64,000 bases of DNA from Neodontobutis hainanensis (taxonomy: Eukaryota > Chordata > Actinopteri > Gobiiformes > Odontobutidae): positions 1 through 64,000 of the forward strand of contig JALDNG010000746.1 of the NCBI GenBank assembly GCA_024349245.1, read 5' to 3'. Positions 37,699-48,800 of this stretch are shown here, piece after piece (within the stretch, counting starts at the first letter, position 1; each line of letters begins with the position of its first letter). The position numbers were made by a program, and so were the translations under genes. Below the pieces are notes generated by a model. That model saw only the letters and a program-made list of their open reading frames with translations. It made no database searches and was not told where the DNA came from.

Positions 37699-40470
37699 GA
37701 AAATGCATATCCTGCCGATGAGTTACGACCAGTTTCGTGCGTTGGCAGATATAGAGAGCGCGATAAACTTAGTTCATATGATGATTACGCCTTGGCAAAG
37801 TTTGCATTTATTTATATGAAGTTTATCTACAACGTTGGTCGATTCGTTGGATACTCTTGCTGTAAATGTTATTCAAACATAGATCATGAATCTAGTCGAT
37901 GAATTCGTTCTTGCTATCAAGTACATCATACGAGATCTTCGTTTCGACTGTGATGCATATGCTTCCACTTTCGAAATTAATATTCGGATACTTGGGTTAA
38001 TTTTTGTTATTAAAGTGAAGTGGTCTAATTTCTGGTCATTTGTCTGCTTTAGAGTTCAAAAAAATAAGCCAAAAACTTGCATGGTACAAAGACGAACTAC
38101 TTCAACTGGCGGTTCATTTGGCAAATAAACTCATGAATGTATTTCTTACTGAAACAGAAATTCCGTATAGGCATGTAGGAGGGGAAATAATTTTTGATCT
38201 GTTTATCAAATAGCACACCCATGGAAATCGATGGAACTAACTGTGTTGCGTGTGGAGGTACATTCATTCTAGAATTTGGCGCGATGACGATCTTAACAGG
38301 CAACGATTCATATCTTGTAAACTTGGGTTTTTTACAACCAGCAAGCTGCCTTGAGAGCGTTAAATTTCATCTGGATATCACGAGACGATACCACTCAACT
38401 AATTGGCTCTTGTATCAATATACATACCGGGTCCTGGACAAACCAAAGTGAGTTGTGGTTCGTTTATTCAGGGTCAACAATAGGTGCGGAGATCGATTCA
38501 TACTATGAATATCTCTTCAAATCTTACATTCAATTTTCATCTTATCGGATGCTTCACCGATTTGAAACTCATTATGATTCCATTTTAAAATATTTAAAAC
38601 GCGGATTCATGTTTTATGACGTGAGCTCCACGCAGCTGAACAGTTCCTTTCATGATGCGCTTGATTCGTTGAGAGCTTTTTTCCCATCTATTCAAGTTAT
38701 GCACGGTGACGTCCATCAAGCTATCTTGTACCATCAAACACTGGCAAAATTTGCAAAAAAGCATATATTTTTACCTGAATCGTTTTCATTCGACTTTAAA
38801 ATTATAAATCCTGCTTACAACCAACGTCCAGAGTTCATCGAGAGTACGTATTATCTATACTTGGTAAATCCCTGGTTCGTTAACTAGGCCACCCAAGAAA
38901 GTTTTTACCTTGAGCTGGCAATGGATACTGTCGATAATATCGAGTCATTTCTGCGTGTTCCATGTGGATATGCCAGTGTTAAAAATCTAACTACAATGGA
39001 GCTTGGTGATAAGTATGATATTTTTTAACGCAGGATGCAAACTTTTATTGTTTCTGAATTATTCAAATACCTTTATTTGATTTTTACAGAAAATGAAGAT
39101 CTTCCCTTCGACATATCTAAGTATTTGTTTTCGACCGAGGCTCACCTCATACCAAAGGCAACAAAGAGCTTCTCATCCCCTGGTTCGACAATGGTATGAT
39201 CTTTTTTTACCAGCGAACCTGTCCCGTTGCTCATAAAAACAACTTCTTTTCAGATTCAATAACTGAACTATGGGGCAGTTCTGCCGGTTTTGTACTGAGC
39301 GTGCTCATTGACTCAAACGACATCGTGTATTTCTATTATATGTTTTTGATATAAAAACGAACAAAGTAGAGCATTTCAGACATTGGAATTCGCTCGATTA
39401 TCTAACTCCCTCTATAATGTATTTAAAAAATTTATCGAAAGTTGTGGAAGTCAAACAAAAGCATTATATCTGAATATCTGGTGAAGAAAACTTATATTCT
39501 CAAAGAATCAGAAATTTTTTGTACATTATTTGCTCATTAATAGCAAATTTCCCAATATTAAATATCACTAACTTGAAAACTCAGGAGACCAGTTTATTTT
39601 TGGGCACTCCTGCTCTCTTTGGACCAACCATCAAAAATGAAACTCAGATAGTTGTAGTTATATAACCACAAGGTCGATAAATCGATAAAATTATCCGATC
39701 CTTTAAACGCATGTCAGAGGCTTAGCAGAACCTACAATCCTCAAGACTTTATCATACTCATCGAAAGAGGAGGATGCCCATTTATATCAAAGGTAAAAAC
39801 GAGATAATATACCTCTTTTGAAAACATAAGACCATACTTTTGTTTTTAATCGAATTTAACTACAAAATTTAGCTTATTTATTTGATACTGATCTAAAATT
39901 TACCTGTCCTGCGCACAATTACCATGTTATTTTATATTTCCTTGATAAACTAGTAAATATATCTTTTTGAGCAAACTTTAAAAATATAAAGTAAAATTTT
40001 CCAACACAGAATTGTTATTTGATTAAAATTCAATGTATTTGAAAATTTTTAACTTACATTCACACAGATCTTTAAAAATGTAAATGTAAAAACCTTAAAT
40101 ATCAATCACGAGCAATATTTTTTCACAATTTAAAAAATCAAGCATTATAAAGGATTTTGCTATGAGTATTAAATTGTTTTAATTGGATGAAATAAAATTA
40201 GGTAAAAAACGCACAAAACGCTGGAGCTCTTGCTGTTGTTATTATCGGTTAGGGAAGAGTATTTACTGTTAGATTCCCAAACACATCCTCCAATATCTAT
40301 TCCTGACTTTAATATTTATGAACGGAGACAATAGTTCTGCGGAGTCTGAGATTTCAATCCCAAGCATTTTCGTTGTTCCTATACAAGGCAGTATACTCGA
40401 TTTATCATTACATTCTCACGAACACATCAAATACTTTGAAGATTACACGACATCATTAGTTTTATTCTAA
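37699..40470 (+). CDS. EDEM3: EDEM3-like ER degradation-enhancing mannosidase-like protein
   Basis: GH47-family lectin/mannosidase that trims N-glycans of misfolded glycoproteins in the ER lumen for ER-associated degradation. Exons by homology and phase: 37699-37799, 37822-37861, 37883-37995, 38021 to about 38164/38170, 38214-38316, 38342-38447, 38472-38863, 38888-39012, 39034-39193, 39214 to about 39350, (unresolved to 39584), 39585-39650/39653, 39673-39792, 40202-40247 and 40273-40470. Landmarks: AYPADELRPVSC; TFEINIRILG; CVACGGTFILEFGAM; CINIHTGSW; AEIDSYYEYLFKSY; RPEFIESTYYLY; RVPCGYASVKN; and FSTEAHLIP with the conserved calcium-site Thr. A protease-associated domain follows (TPALFGP; IERGGCPF; NAQNAGALAVVI; ISIPSIF), the feature that separates EDEM3 from EDEM1 and EDEM2. 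The 5' exon with the signal peptide is missing. About 39350-39584 is not resolved, and in the last exon the frame slips by one base between 40275 and 40318. No KDEL-type tail; stop at 40468-40470. The gene may be intact or slightly decayed. Confidence 0.9.
37800..39213 (+). other. nine micro-introns in the GH47 part of EDEM3
   Basis: Positions and sizes: 37800-37821 (22), 37862-37882 (21), 37996-38020 (25), 38165-38213 (49, GT-AG) or 38171-38213 (43, GC-AG), 38317-38341 (25), 38448-38471 (24), 38864-38887 (24), 39013-39033 (21) and 39194-39213 (20). Most contain an in-frame stop or shift the frame, and removing them restores the exact spacing of EDEM proteins. The 24-nt intron at 38448 is a multiple of three with no stop, so retention would add eight residues. 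Several have a TAAC/AAC branch-like motif only 4-9 nt before the AG. Two further micro-introns lie in the protease-associated domain: 39651 or 39654 to 39672, and 40248-40272 (25). Confidence 0.88.
39793..40201 (+). other. 409-nt intron with duplicated ends
   Basis: It interrupts the protease-associated domain between ISK and VKNAQNAG, residues adjacent in EDEM3. It is about 17 times longer than the other introns. The donor region AGGTAAAAACG (39791-39801) and the acceptor/exon junction AGGTAAAAAACG (40200-40211) are near-identical direct repeats spanning AG|GT. That is the signature expected if an insertion duplicated its target and so created both splice sites. No terminal inverted repeats are visible inside. 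Confidence 0.7.
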
Positions 40471-41190
40471 TTCTTTTTTGTTTAAAAGCATAGTATTTTG
40501 TCACTTCCATCCTCATTCTTTAAATTAAAATTAGCATATTTTGATAAAAAAAAGTAATCGCATTTCGTTGAAAACACATTTTTGAAACGTGCATTTCCAA
40601 ATAAATATTTGGGCCATTTTAAAAGAAACAAAGATTTTTTCATTAACTTTTCTCAATTAAAACAAGATATTTTAATTTTTGAAATTTAAATTGTAAAAAA
40701 ACTTGGGTTCATACATGTAATCTTACTTCTATTTATTCATCCTATATTAAAAATATTCAAGAAAAAATGCTTTTTGGAGGGAATTACATGTAATTTATCT
40801 CATATTATAAATTCAAAATGAAAATCTATGTAATAACCGCCGAACGCTGAAATTACATATTTTGATATGATTGTAACACACCAAACAAAATTTGAGTATC
40901 TCAGATACCAACACTACATGAATAAAACATAATGAGGCATTATATATTCAGGTGATCCAAATATGAAGGAAATAACTGTCCAGCGAAGTTAACCGTGCAT
41001 GATGGTACATACACTTTAAAGGAGTCACATATATATCGGAGAATACAAACGGAATCAAACCAAGTTGTTGCAAACGAAATAACTCCAAAAAAATTTATTA
41101 ACGAATATATTAATTAGAAATCGACAGTTTCAATATTATCTACTTGAAATATATAACGAGATGCTTTCAGAGTTAAAACAATGAATGGGA
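40471..41190. other. intergenic sequence
   Basis: AT-rich with no supported gene. It separates EDEM3 from the transposase relic downstream. Confidence 0.4.
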
Positions 41191-42014
41191 ATTTTCAGGA
41201 TCGTCCCTTCAAAAAAATGAGTATATGCTAAAGTTATAGAGCAAAGAGCCAAAAGGTTAACTTATTCAATTATATCCGTTACTCGTCCACCGCTTTAAAA
41301 TTTTACCCAAGGACAACCTTTTTTAGACGATACTGGGATAGTGAAATTCGTGGTGACAATCAGGAATTTACTACATGGTCTGCAAACGAATGTCTCTCGT
41401 TATCTCGTTACAACTATCAGATTTACATTGCTTTTACCTTGGGTTTCATCCCATCGTCGTTCGTTCAATGTCTCATCGTAATGGTCTTCGACTTAGGTAC
41501 AGACATATATATCCCGTGTGCACATTGATTGACGAGTGGTAAAAATGAATACATTTATTGCAACGTTTTACACGAAATAGTTGTATTATTAGCGTTTCTT
41601 GGATGCTAAATATTATAACCTCAGATTTCGAAAAAGGCTTTTACCTCAGTCAAGCCTAAATTTCCGCAGTCATCTGCACGGCTGCTAAAGTCATCTAAAT
41701 AAAGCCACCTATCATAAAATGGGCAAATATCAAGTAAACGAAGAAAATTGTCTGATAATTTGATCGAATATGGAGTTTCTCGCAGAAGTGTCGATTTGAC
41801 CTATATCGCAGGCTATATTATTCATAAAATCATTACTGACTGACAATGAATCCTTTCATGTTTTTCGGTCATACTTTGAAAAAAAATTACATGTCGCTTT
41901 ATAATCCTAATTTGTTGAATATTTCGATCTAAGACATTTAAAAATACATGGAAGAACAAATAACACTTTGGAAAGTTAGTTACGGTAGTCGCCTCAAGGA
42001 GACTTATTCATGAA
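41191..42014 (+). pseudogene. probable P-element/THAP9-type transposase relic
   Basis: Coding-like plus-strand pieces in several frames. At 41718-41840 an open stretch holds VDLTYIAGYIIHKII, matching the YIAGYV(A/V).K motif that lies C-terminal to the catalytic region in P-element and THAP9 transposases. About 130 bp on, in another frame, LWKVSYGSRLKETYS (41966-42010) resembles the W...SRGGL..PS motif that follows it. Upstream, 41240-41510 is open in frames that read smoothly (RRYWDSEIRGDNQEF), but I could not identify the catalytic residues there. Stops between blocks and changes of frame indicate decay. Family knowledge is from memory; the first motif is the stronger evidence. Confidence 0.4.
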
Positions 42015-42194
42015 TGATCAACCAAACATCTGTGGATTCGTTTCCTTTATCAGATCTGAATTCTAATGTTTTTATTACTGATGCAGATGATTCGTCAAAA
42101 TTAAACCGGATTTCGATACAGGGAATTTATTGACGAAGAAAATTTAAATACGATGTAATTTGATACGTGGAAGCTGAAATAGCTTGATAAATAT

Positions 42195-42638
42195 TTATTT
42201 TTTGATACCTTTTTGGCATTGTTCGAAACCTCTTTTTATCTCCCAAAAATGGAATATTTGTACATTTTGTAGCAACTGAACATAAAACCCTCGATATAAG
42301 ATGAATTGTGGACAGTCAGAAATCAATATAAATGTACAACTAAAGACATGATAATTCGATAGATTAATAAACAATGAATTGCGACCTGCCTAAAAATTTT
42401 ATATAATACGAAAAAATTGAATTTTATCAGTATCATAAACATCATATTAATAGTTAAAATATGGTGCGGGCATATAAACATGCTTTCATATTTTTCAAAC
42501 CCAAAATTTAGAGTATATGTCCAGAGTGATAATGCTTGAAGATATGAAACTTCAGTAGAAGATATGGAAATATCTGGCTTTTTTGGTTGAATCCTTTCCA
42601 ACCTAGAGTTGCATGGTGGTAAATAACGTAATTCCAAT
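42195..42638 (-). CDS. unrecognised two-exon coding region
   Basis: Join (minus) 42638-42410 and 42389-42195, with a 20-nt GT-AG intron (42390-42409) in phase 0. Exon 1 begins after a TATTTTCAG acceptor and is open for 76 codons (blocks LRYLPPCNSRLERIQPKKP and YLQALSLWTYTLNFGFEKY). Exon 2 adds 64 codons to a TAA (blocks ISDCPQFILYRGFYVQLL and EIKRGFEQCQK). Removing the intron joins two long open frames in phase, and the intron size fits the supported genes. That favours a real gene, though without a recognised family. Reading through the intron gives a 104-codon frame that would be the retained form. Earlier exons should lie above 42650 and were not identified. Confidence 0.42.
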
Positions 42639-45600
42639 CTGAAAATAATATTATAAAAATGACATTAAAAAATATTGATTTTTATTGATTAAAAATGGAT
42701 GGTAACATTATAAACAAGTAGTTTGAGGTTTTTCCAAATTTTTAAGATGTCAAATCTGACGCTTTTATTTTTTATGATTTCTCAGTTTTGTAAATATCTT
42801 GCAGATTTAATCAATGTAAGAAATTCCAAATGATGAAAAGTATGGCTTTTTTAGGTGTTTTACGCTTATAATGTATCAAGTTAAAAGACAACAAACGTTT
42901 TTTAAGGAAATTATTCGACGATTTTGTGTTTTAATCCTCCAGCAAAAATTTAATTACCATAATATCAGTGAAAAATATGTTTTGGTCCAGAATTTCAATT
43001 CATTCTTCAAGGCTATATTAAGGTCTTTTCATGTGCCATCATCAGTGCTTTCTCTTTAAACAATTTCATGTATCAAAATTTGCCAATAATTTACAGAAAA
43101 TCTTTCGATTTCAGCTCAACTATAAAATAGTGTTTTAAATAAATTACTATGAATAAAAACCTTTCTCAGAAGGATAAGTTTTATATTTTGAAATCACATC
43201 GGTATCTTGTGAACTTACAGGAGAAGTTAAGAGTCAAAAATCGCTTAAATAAATCTCTTAATTTTGTTCTTAAAATCTTCTTATCATGGCTTAAAGTTTT
43301 GTTCAGCAATGAAAATGCCATACTAAAATCCGAAAAAAATTTTAAGGAACGTTTTGTACTAATTTTAGACATGGATTGAAATCTTTCAAATTTGTTGTAT
43401 TCAATAGAGGTGGACGCATAAACATATGATATTATGTGAAAAGCTATGGTTCAACAAATGTGAAATATTTTTATTCAAAATAATATCGTAGATTCCCTAT
43501 AGTTCATTTTTATACTCTTGTCATCATGGATTTCTAAATCTGAAATAGTAGCTTTTATCATAGTTTCGAACGCTAATGGTAAATATAAATTAAAATTTAT
43601 TAAAATATAAATCAATGAATTAGATATTATTACTTTGACCAGAGCATTTACTCACTTTACCATAGTTAATTAACAAATATTCTCGTATGCATTTTAGGAA
43701 GAAGTTAATCAGACAAAGCGATAAAATCGACAGTTAAGATGGTTTTAATACAAGAAACATCTGAGTTTTATAAACTAAAAAGATAGAATGTTAGGCTTAA
43801 TAAAAATAACGTTTTTTCTTTCTTGATGTTTATTGCGCAATCTTCTGAAGGACGCTATTTGATACCGATTTATTCACACGTGGTCTCAACACATCATTCA
43901 AATAAATTTAAGGATAATAATTTTTTCATTGAAAAAAATTTGACTTCTGGAAGATCTACATTCTCAAATTAAGTATTTTTAATTAGAGCTTAAGAATAAT
44001 AGGAATTTTCCATTCTTAACGAATTTGAATTTCGCAGATATTTGATTGTATTTTAATGGATTCATATACATGTTAACATTGTCTTGTCATAATTCGTCTA
44101 AAAGCATCTGATAATGTTTCCGTCACGTTCAATTCGACGATAAGAATAAAATTAACCTTACAATTAAAAATATGAATTTTGAAATATGTTTTTCCAGATA
44201 TAATAAATTTATATTCATTCATCTCTTGATAAAATTTTCACACACTGTTAACAAAAAATGCTTTAACGCTTCCATCAGTCTTTAAATACACTTAATTGAA
44301 TCCGAAATTTCACTCAATGATAACTTAAATCGCATTAAATATGTTGATTTTTTGTTGTGAGTTTTGATAATTATAGTTTATATGCCAGATTAGTTAAAAA
44401 ATTAATAAATGATTAAAAGAAAACTAATTGTTATGATCTCAGGTTTGTCTAACCTTTAGACCTAACTGATGTTTGCTCGTAGGTTTAGTTTCAATTAAGA
44501 ACGAAGAATAGTCAATAAATGTCATGTAGGAAAATTTAAAGTTTCAAATATCGAAGCTAAATAAAAAAATTTATTCAAAATTAACTGTAGTAAATAGGTG
44601 TCAAGCTTTATTTATTATTTGCAGCAGATTTGAAGTTCATTCAGCTTTCACTTTTCAAGGAAAAATACAATAACTCAATGATTAAAAACTCTTAAGTTAG
44701 CATTTACAAGAAAATAAATAACTATAGTTAAAGATTAAATTATATTGATTTAAAAGTTAAAATTTTAAATACCATAGGTGTGAATTTAGATAATTATGTA
44801 TCGAATAATTTCAATTCATCTTAAACTTATCTGAAAAAGAGCTGTAAAAGGTATACGAATATAATTTGCAAAATTCACAACGAGTGCGCATTTCATACAG
44901 TTTATGACCTATCTTTTTTAGATTATCGTCTTGATTTTTCTGAATGGAGATGGTTTAATAGAAATAAAATTTTGATTTTCAGACTTCACATTTTGAACTT
45001 ATTTTGGTGTATTAATATACGTACACCTTATTTGGACTGGTATATATCTATATTTCCATCCGTTTATGTCTAAATATAACTCTATGGATCCAAAAAAGGC
45101 AAATGATAAATTTTAGTACTATGTCAAATGTAATGCTGCACTTTTGAAAAAAACATCTAAGGTCTGATGATATTGAGAAATATACATAAGCTGACGCTCA
45201 AATGACGACCAGAGGCTTACAAGATTCGATCAAATAAAATTGAAATGATTTTTAATGCAGAATGATCATATTTTATCCAAGCAAACAAACTATAAATAAA
45301 AACAACAAATGCGCAAAGTTAATTAAAATGAGAAGGAATGATTAATAATATATTTCATCAAATCAAAAATGTTAATTCACAAAATATGAGTATTAAAAAG
45401 TGAAGGAAAGCCGAAAATTATAAATTAATAGATGGTGCTCATGTTCTTCAAAAGAATCCATTTTATCGAAATAACTAAATATTTACATTCTATTTTTTAA
45501 AAACCTTTATCCTCATTAGTTTTTGATTGTTGTACCTATTTTTATTAATTTTTAACACTTGGCTTTGATAAGTTATAACTTCTCTCTTATAAATGTTCAA

Positions 45601-45660
45601 ATTTGATCAGATAAAAAGGTCAATATATTCTTATTTCATATATATACCGATTTCCTCTTT
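42639..45660. other. AT-rich intergenic sequence
   Basis: Several 60-76 codon frames overlap on both strands at 42871-43380 with no motif, which is at chance level for this composition. Nothing else is supported. Confidence 0.4.
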
Positions 45661-45899
45661 GCAAAAGATGGTGCCGAATTATGGATGTCCTTAAGAGCTC
45701 AGAAGAGGTTGAGATTTACAGTAGATGCGAGTCCCTCACTGCTCAACGACCAATGCTTGCGATTTGAAAGAGTGAAGAAATAAGGTAAAGTGTTGAACCG
45801 CAGAACCTAGAAGCAGAGCTTAACTTAAGAGTGTCAGATAGAGGTAAACCTCCTTCGAAAGAAGCTTTAATATGCCAGACTCATCCTTGAACAATAAAA
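45661..45899 (+). repeat. dispersed repeat, copy B
   Basis: GC-elevated island in AT-rich DNA, related to 20985-21208. The shared core starts at 45771 (AGTGAAGAAA), continues through TGAACCGCAGAACCTAG and AGCAGAGCT, and both end in ...TTGAACAATAAAA or a close variant. Same orientation as copy A. No open frame. Confidence 0.5.
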
Positions 45900-48800
45900 A
45901 ATACATATATACCGATTCCCATCATTTTTAACATCTCAGATATATATTATGAAGGAAAAATGAGATAATTTAGAACAATATTTATAAATGATAATATTTA
46001 GTAAATATCAAGATATATTCAACTGTTTGACGAAGTTACGCATGCTAGAAACATACTTTTAATCATTTATTCTGTCAACAAATATTCATCATTTCATTGC
46101 TTTTTCAAAAAAAATTAACCTGAGCACCAAATTAATCATTTCAACTATGTTTGAATACAAATATCTGCGTGAACATTAATGGGATAACTATATTCTAAAT
46201 TTAAACCTACAATACCACATAGGAAATATTCCAATCATCTTAGTCTGAGTACTAACGTTTATTGCACTTCACAACTTCAAACTACGCTGTTTGACTTATA
46301 AAATAGTAGTTGAAGGCTTATTGATAAAAAATATGAAGATAAGGCTGCTCTTGAAAGAACTTATCAAAGAATAAAACGACTTCAATCATTTCTTCGTTTT
46401 TATAAGAAAGAATGAAGAAGAATAACATGAGATAAATTCTTTAAAAATATTGCGAATGTCACGATAAAATTGAATGGATTGCATTGTGAAACTTCATTTA
46501 TACTTTTTAATGTTGTGGCAAATTTTTTATAAATTTTGCTATGGGAAACAATCTATAACAACACAAAAATTTTCGGATGTAATTTTAAATTTCAATTTTA
46601 TTCAAACATTTAATTAAGATGTGTTTTAAATTAAAAAATTAATCATTTCTAATTTTTAAATTAAATGTATGCACTTGCTAGAATTTGAAAAAGATTAAAT
46701 CTGTATGTGATATCCTAATCAGTTATTAAAATAATATTGAGAACCATACCATGATTGGTCCATCTTCTTGGTTTTATTTTAAATAAAAATATAGAATATA
46801 TCTTTGGATTAGAATCTGAAATTTATTTTATGTTTGGTAAATTTGTTCTTTTATCAATGAAGATATGAGAAACGAGAATTATGAACGCTACTCTGAGTTA
46901 AATTTTAAAATATCACTTATAATTTATGAAGTGAGTGTATTCCAACCATTATAACGACAAACAACTACAATCACCCTGTTATGCTTAATATCCTTTAAAA
47001 CCAAAAATCGTATAAGTTCAGAAATTTGTCAACTTCACGCAACTATTCGGAATAATCATAATTATCACCTCCAACTCATGGATCCTCAAATATTAAGTGT
47101 TAAATAAAGTCAAAAAGTATTTATTTTTTAAGATGCAAAATCTATGTCAAAAAATTTTCGTGTCTTGTTTGATTAATTATTGCAGGAATATTTTTTTCAC
47201 AATTTTTTAAATATTTAATAATGAATAACTTTTGAAATTTTTAAGTTGATCAAAAGTTTGATTGAGTTAATTTTGAATGTGATCACGAGAACCAACATCT
47301 CGTTGTGGGTTAATTTATTCTTAAGATGGATGTTACAAAACCCAGCTGCGCGAATAAATCGTCATCGTAGAAAAAATTATCTATGAATGAAATCCAACCA
47401 TTTGAGGAATATAAAAAGGATATTTGAGTTTTATTACTTTTGTTATTTCGTCTTTTCCATGATAATATTTCCCTCAATTTTCCTTCCTTTAGAAAAACTG
47501 ATTTTAAATTTTAATGAATTAAAATTATATTTTTGTTATAAATTTAGTCGTTTTTTAAAATATTTATTTTTTGCCTTTAATCATTTGAATTATTGTGTTC
47601 TTTAAAATCACTTATGTTAATTAAATCAAAAAAATATTTGATATTGGGCAATTGTAATTACATTAAATCAATTAAATAGAATTGAATTTTGAATTGTGAT
47701 GATGAATTAAATTTAAAAAGAAACTTCCACTTTTAAGTGAATTTAACATTGTGTAATTTTTTACTTCGAACTGATATATAATATGAGATATGAAGATAAA
47801 ACATATCATTTATGGCAACTAAGCAAACAAAATATTTAAATTTACGACAAAAGAAAACTCTTAATGATTCCATCAGAAGAAAAGACAAAGATATATTGCA
47901 TATATCATTTAAATATCATATTCGTACAAAGTTATGTGACGCAATGGAAATAAATGTGGTAAAAAATCAACATCTCAAACTGGAGAACGTTAGAAATTCA
48001 GCAGTTTGCAGTTTATTTTTTGAATAAAATTTTGACAAGAGTTTTATCAGCAATCAAAATACATTAAAAAACACGTTTGAAGAATTTTGAACTTGAAATA
48101 TCATATACTGAAGGATAAAACATTTTTATAATGTTCAAGAAAACCTTCTTTTAATCATATTTTGAACAGGTTGATTCATATTATTTTTGAGAAGTTATTG
48201 AAATATGATAAATATACAATAATATTTTTCACAAATATTTTATAAATCTAAATGAATAATTTCTGCATTGCTCAGTTAATTAATCTTAATTTTGCTGACG
48301 TTAGTATCCCTTTAAAAAACGTTTTAGGACTTTATATGATAAATTAATATTGATGAGCTAATTTATTCTTTCAGTTGAAAACGAAAAAAACGTCTTGCCT
48401 TTGATGTTTCAGATCGATCAATTTTCTATCAAAGTTGAAAACCATGTCAGTGAAAAGATAAAAAATTTTATTTTGTTTGTTTCTTCAAGTAAAGTCAAAC
48501 TCATCAAATCATGATGACTTTCAAATTTCTTTATAATTTTGGTAAAATTCTAGTTACGTCTCCAATACCACTCTTCACATAATAAAAGCTTTGATTACTG
48601 CGTAGGCAATATTATTGGAAATTTAGTCAATACTAGATCTTAAATTGTTTCTCAAATTAAATAATACTGTTACAGTTCACGTTATAGAATTATAAATTTT
48701 CGAAAATGTTTAGATAAGATAGATACTGAATACACAAAATAATGAGTATCTTTTTAAACATTCAGATAGGGACAGTCAACTTGGCATGAGAGTTAGAATT

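Noticed and set aside
37886..38451. Plus and minus frames of 68-85 codons inside the EDEM gene, taken as separate genes
   Set aside because: The plus frames are single exons read through micro-introns or in the wrong frame; the minus frame (38097-38303) is an antisense shadow of EDEM exons.
42871..43380. Overlapping 62-76 codon frames on both strands
   Set aside because: Lys/Asn/Phe/Leu-driven sequence on both strands with no motif, at chance level.
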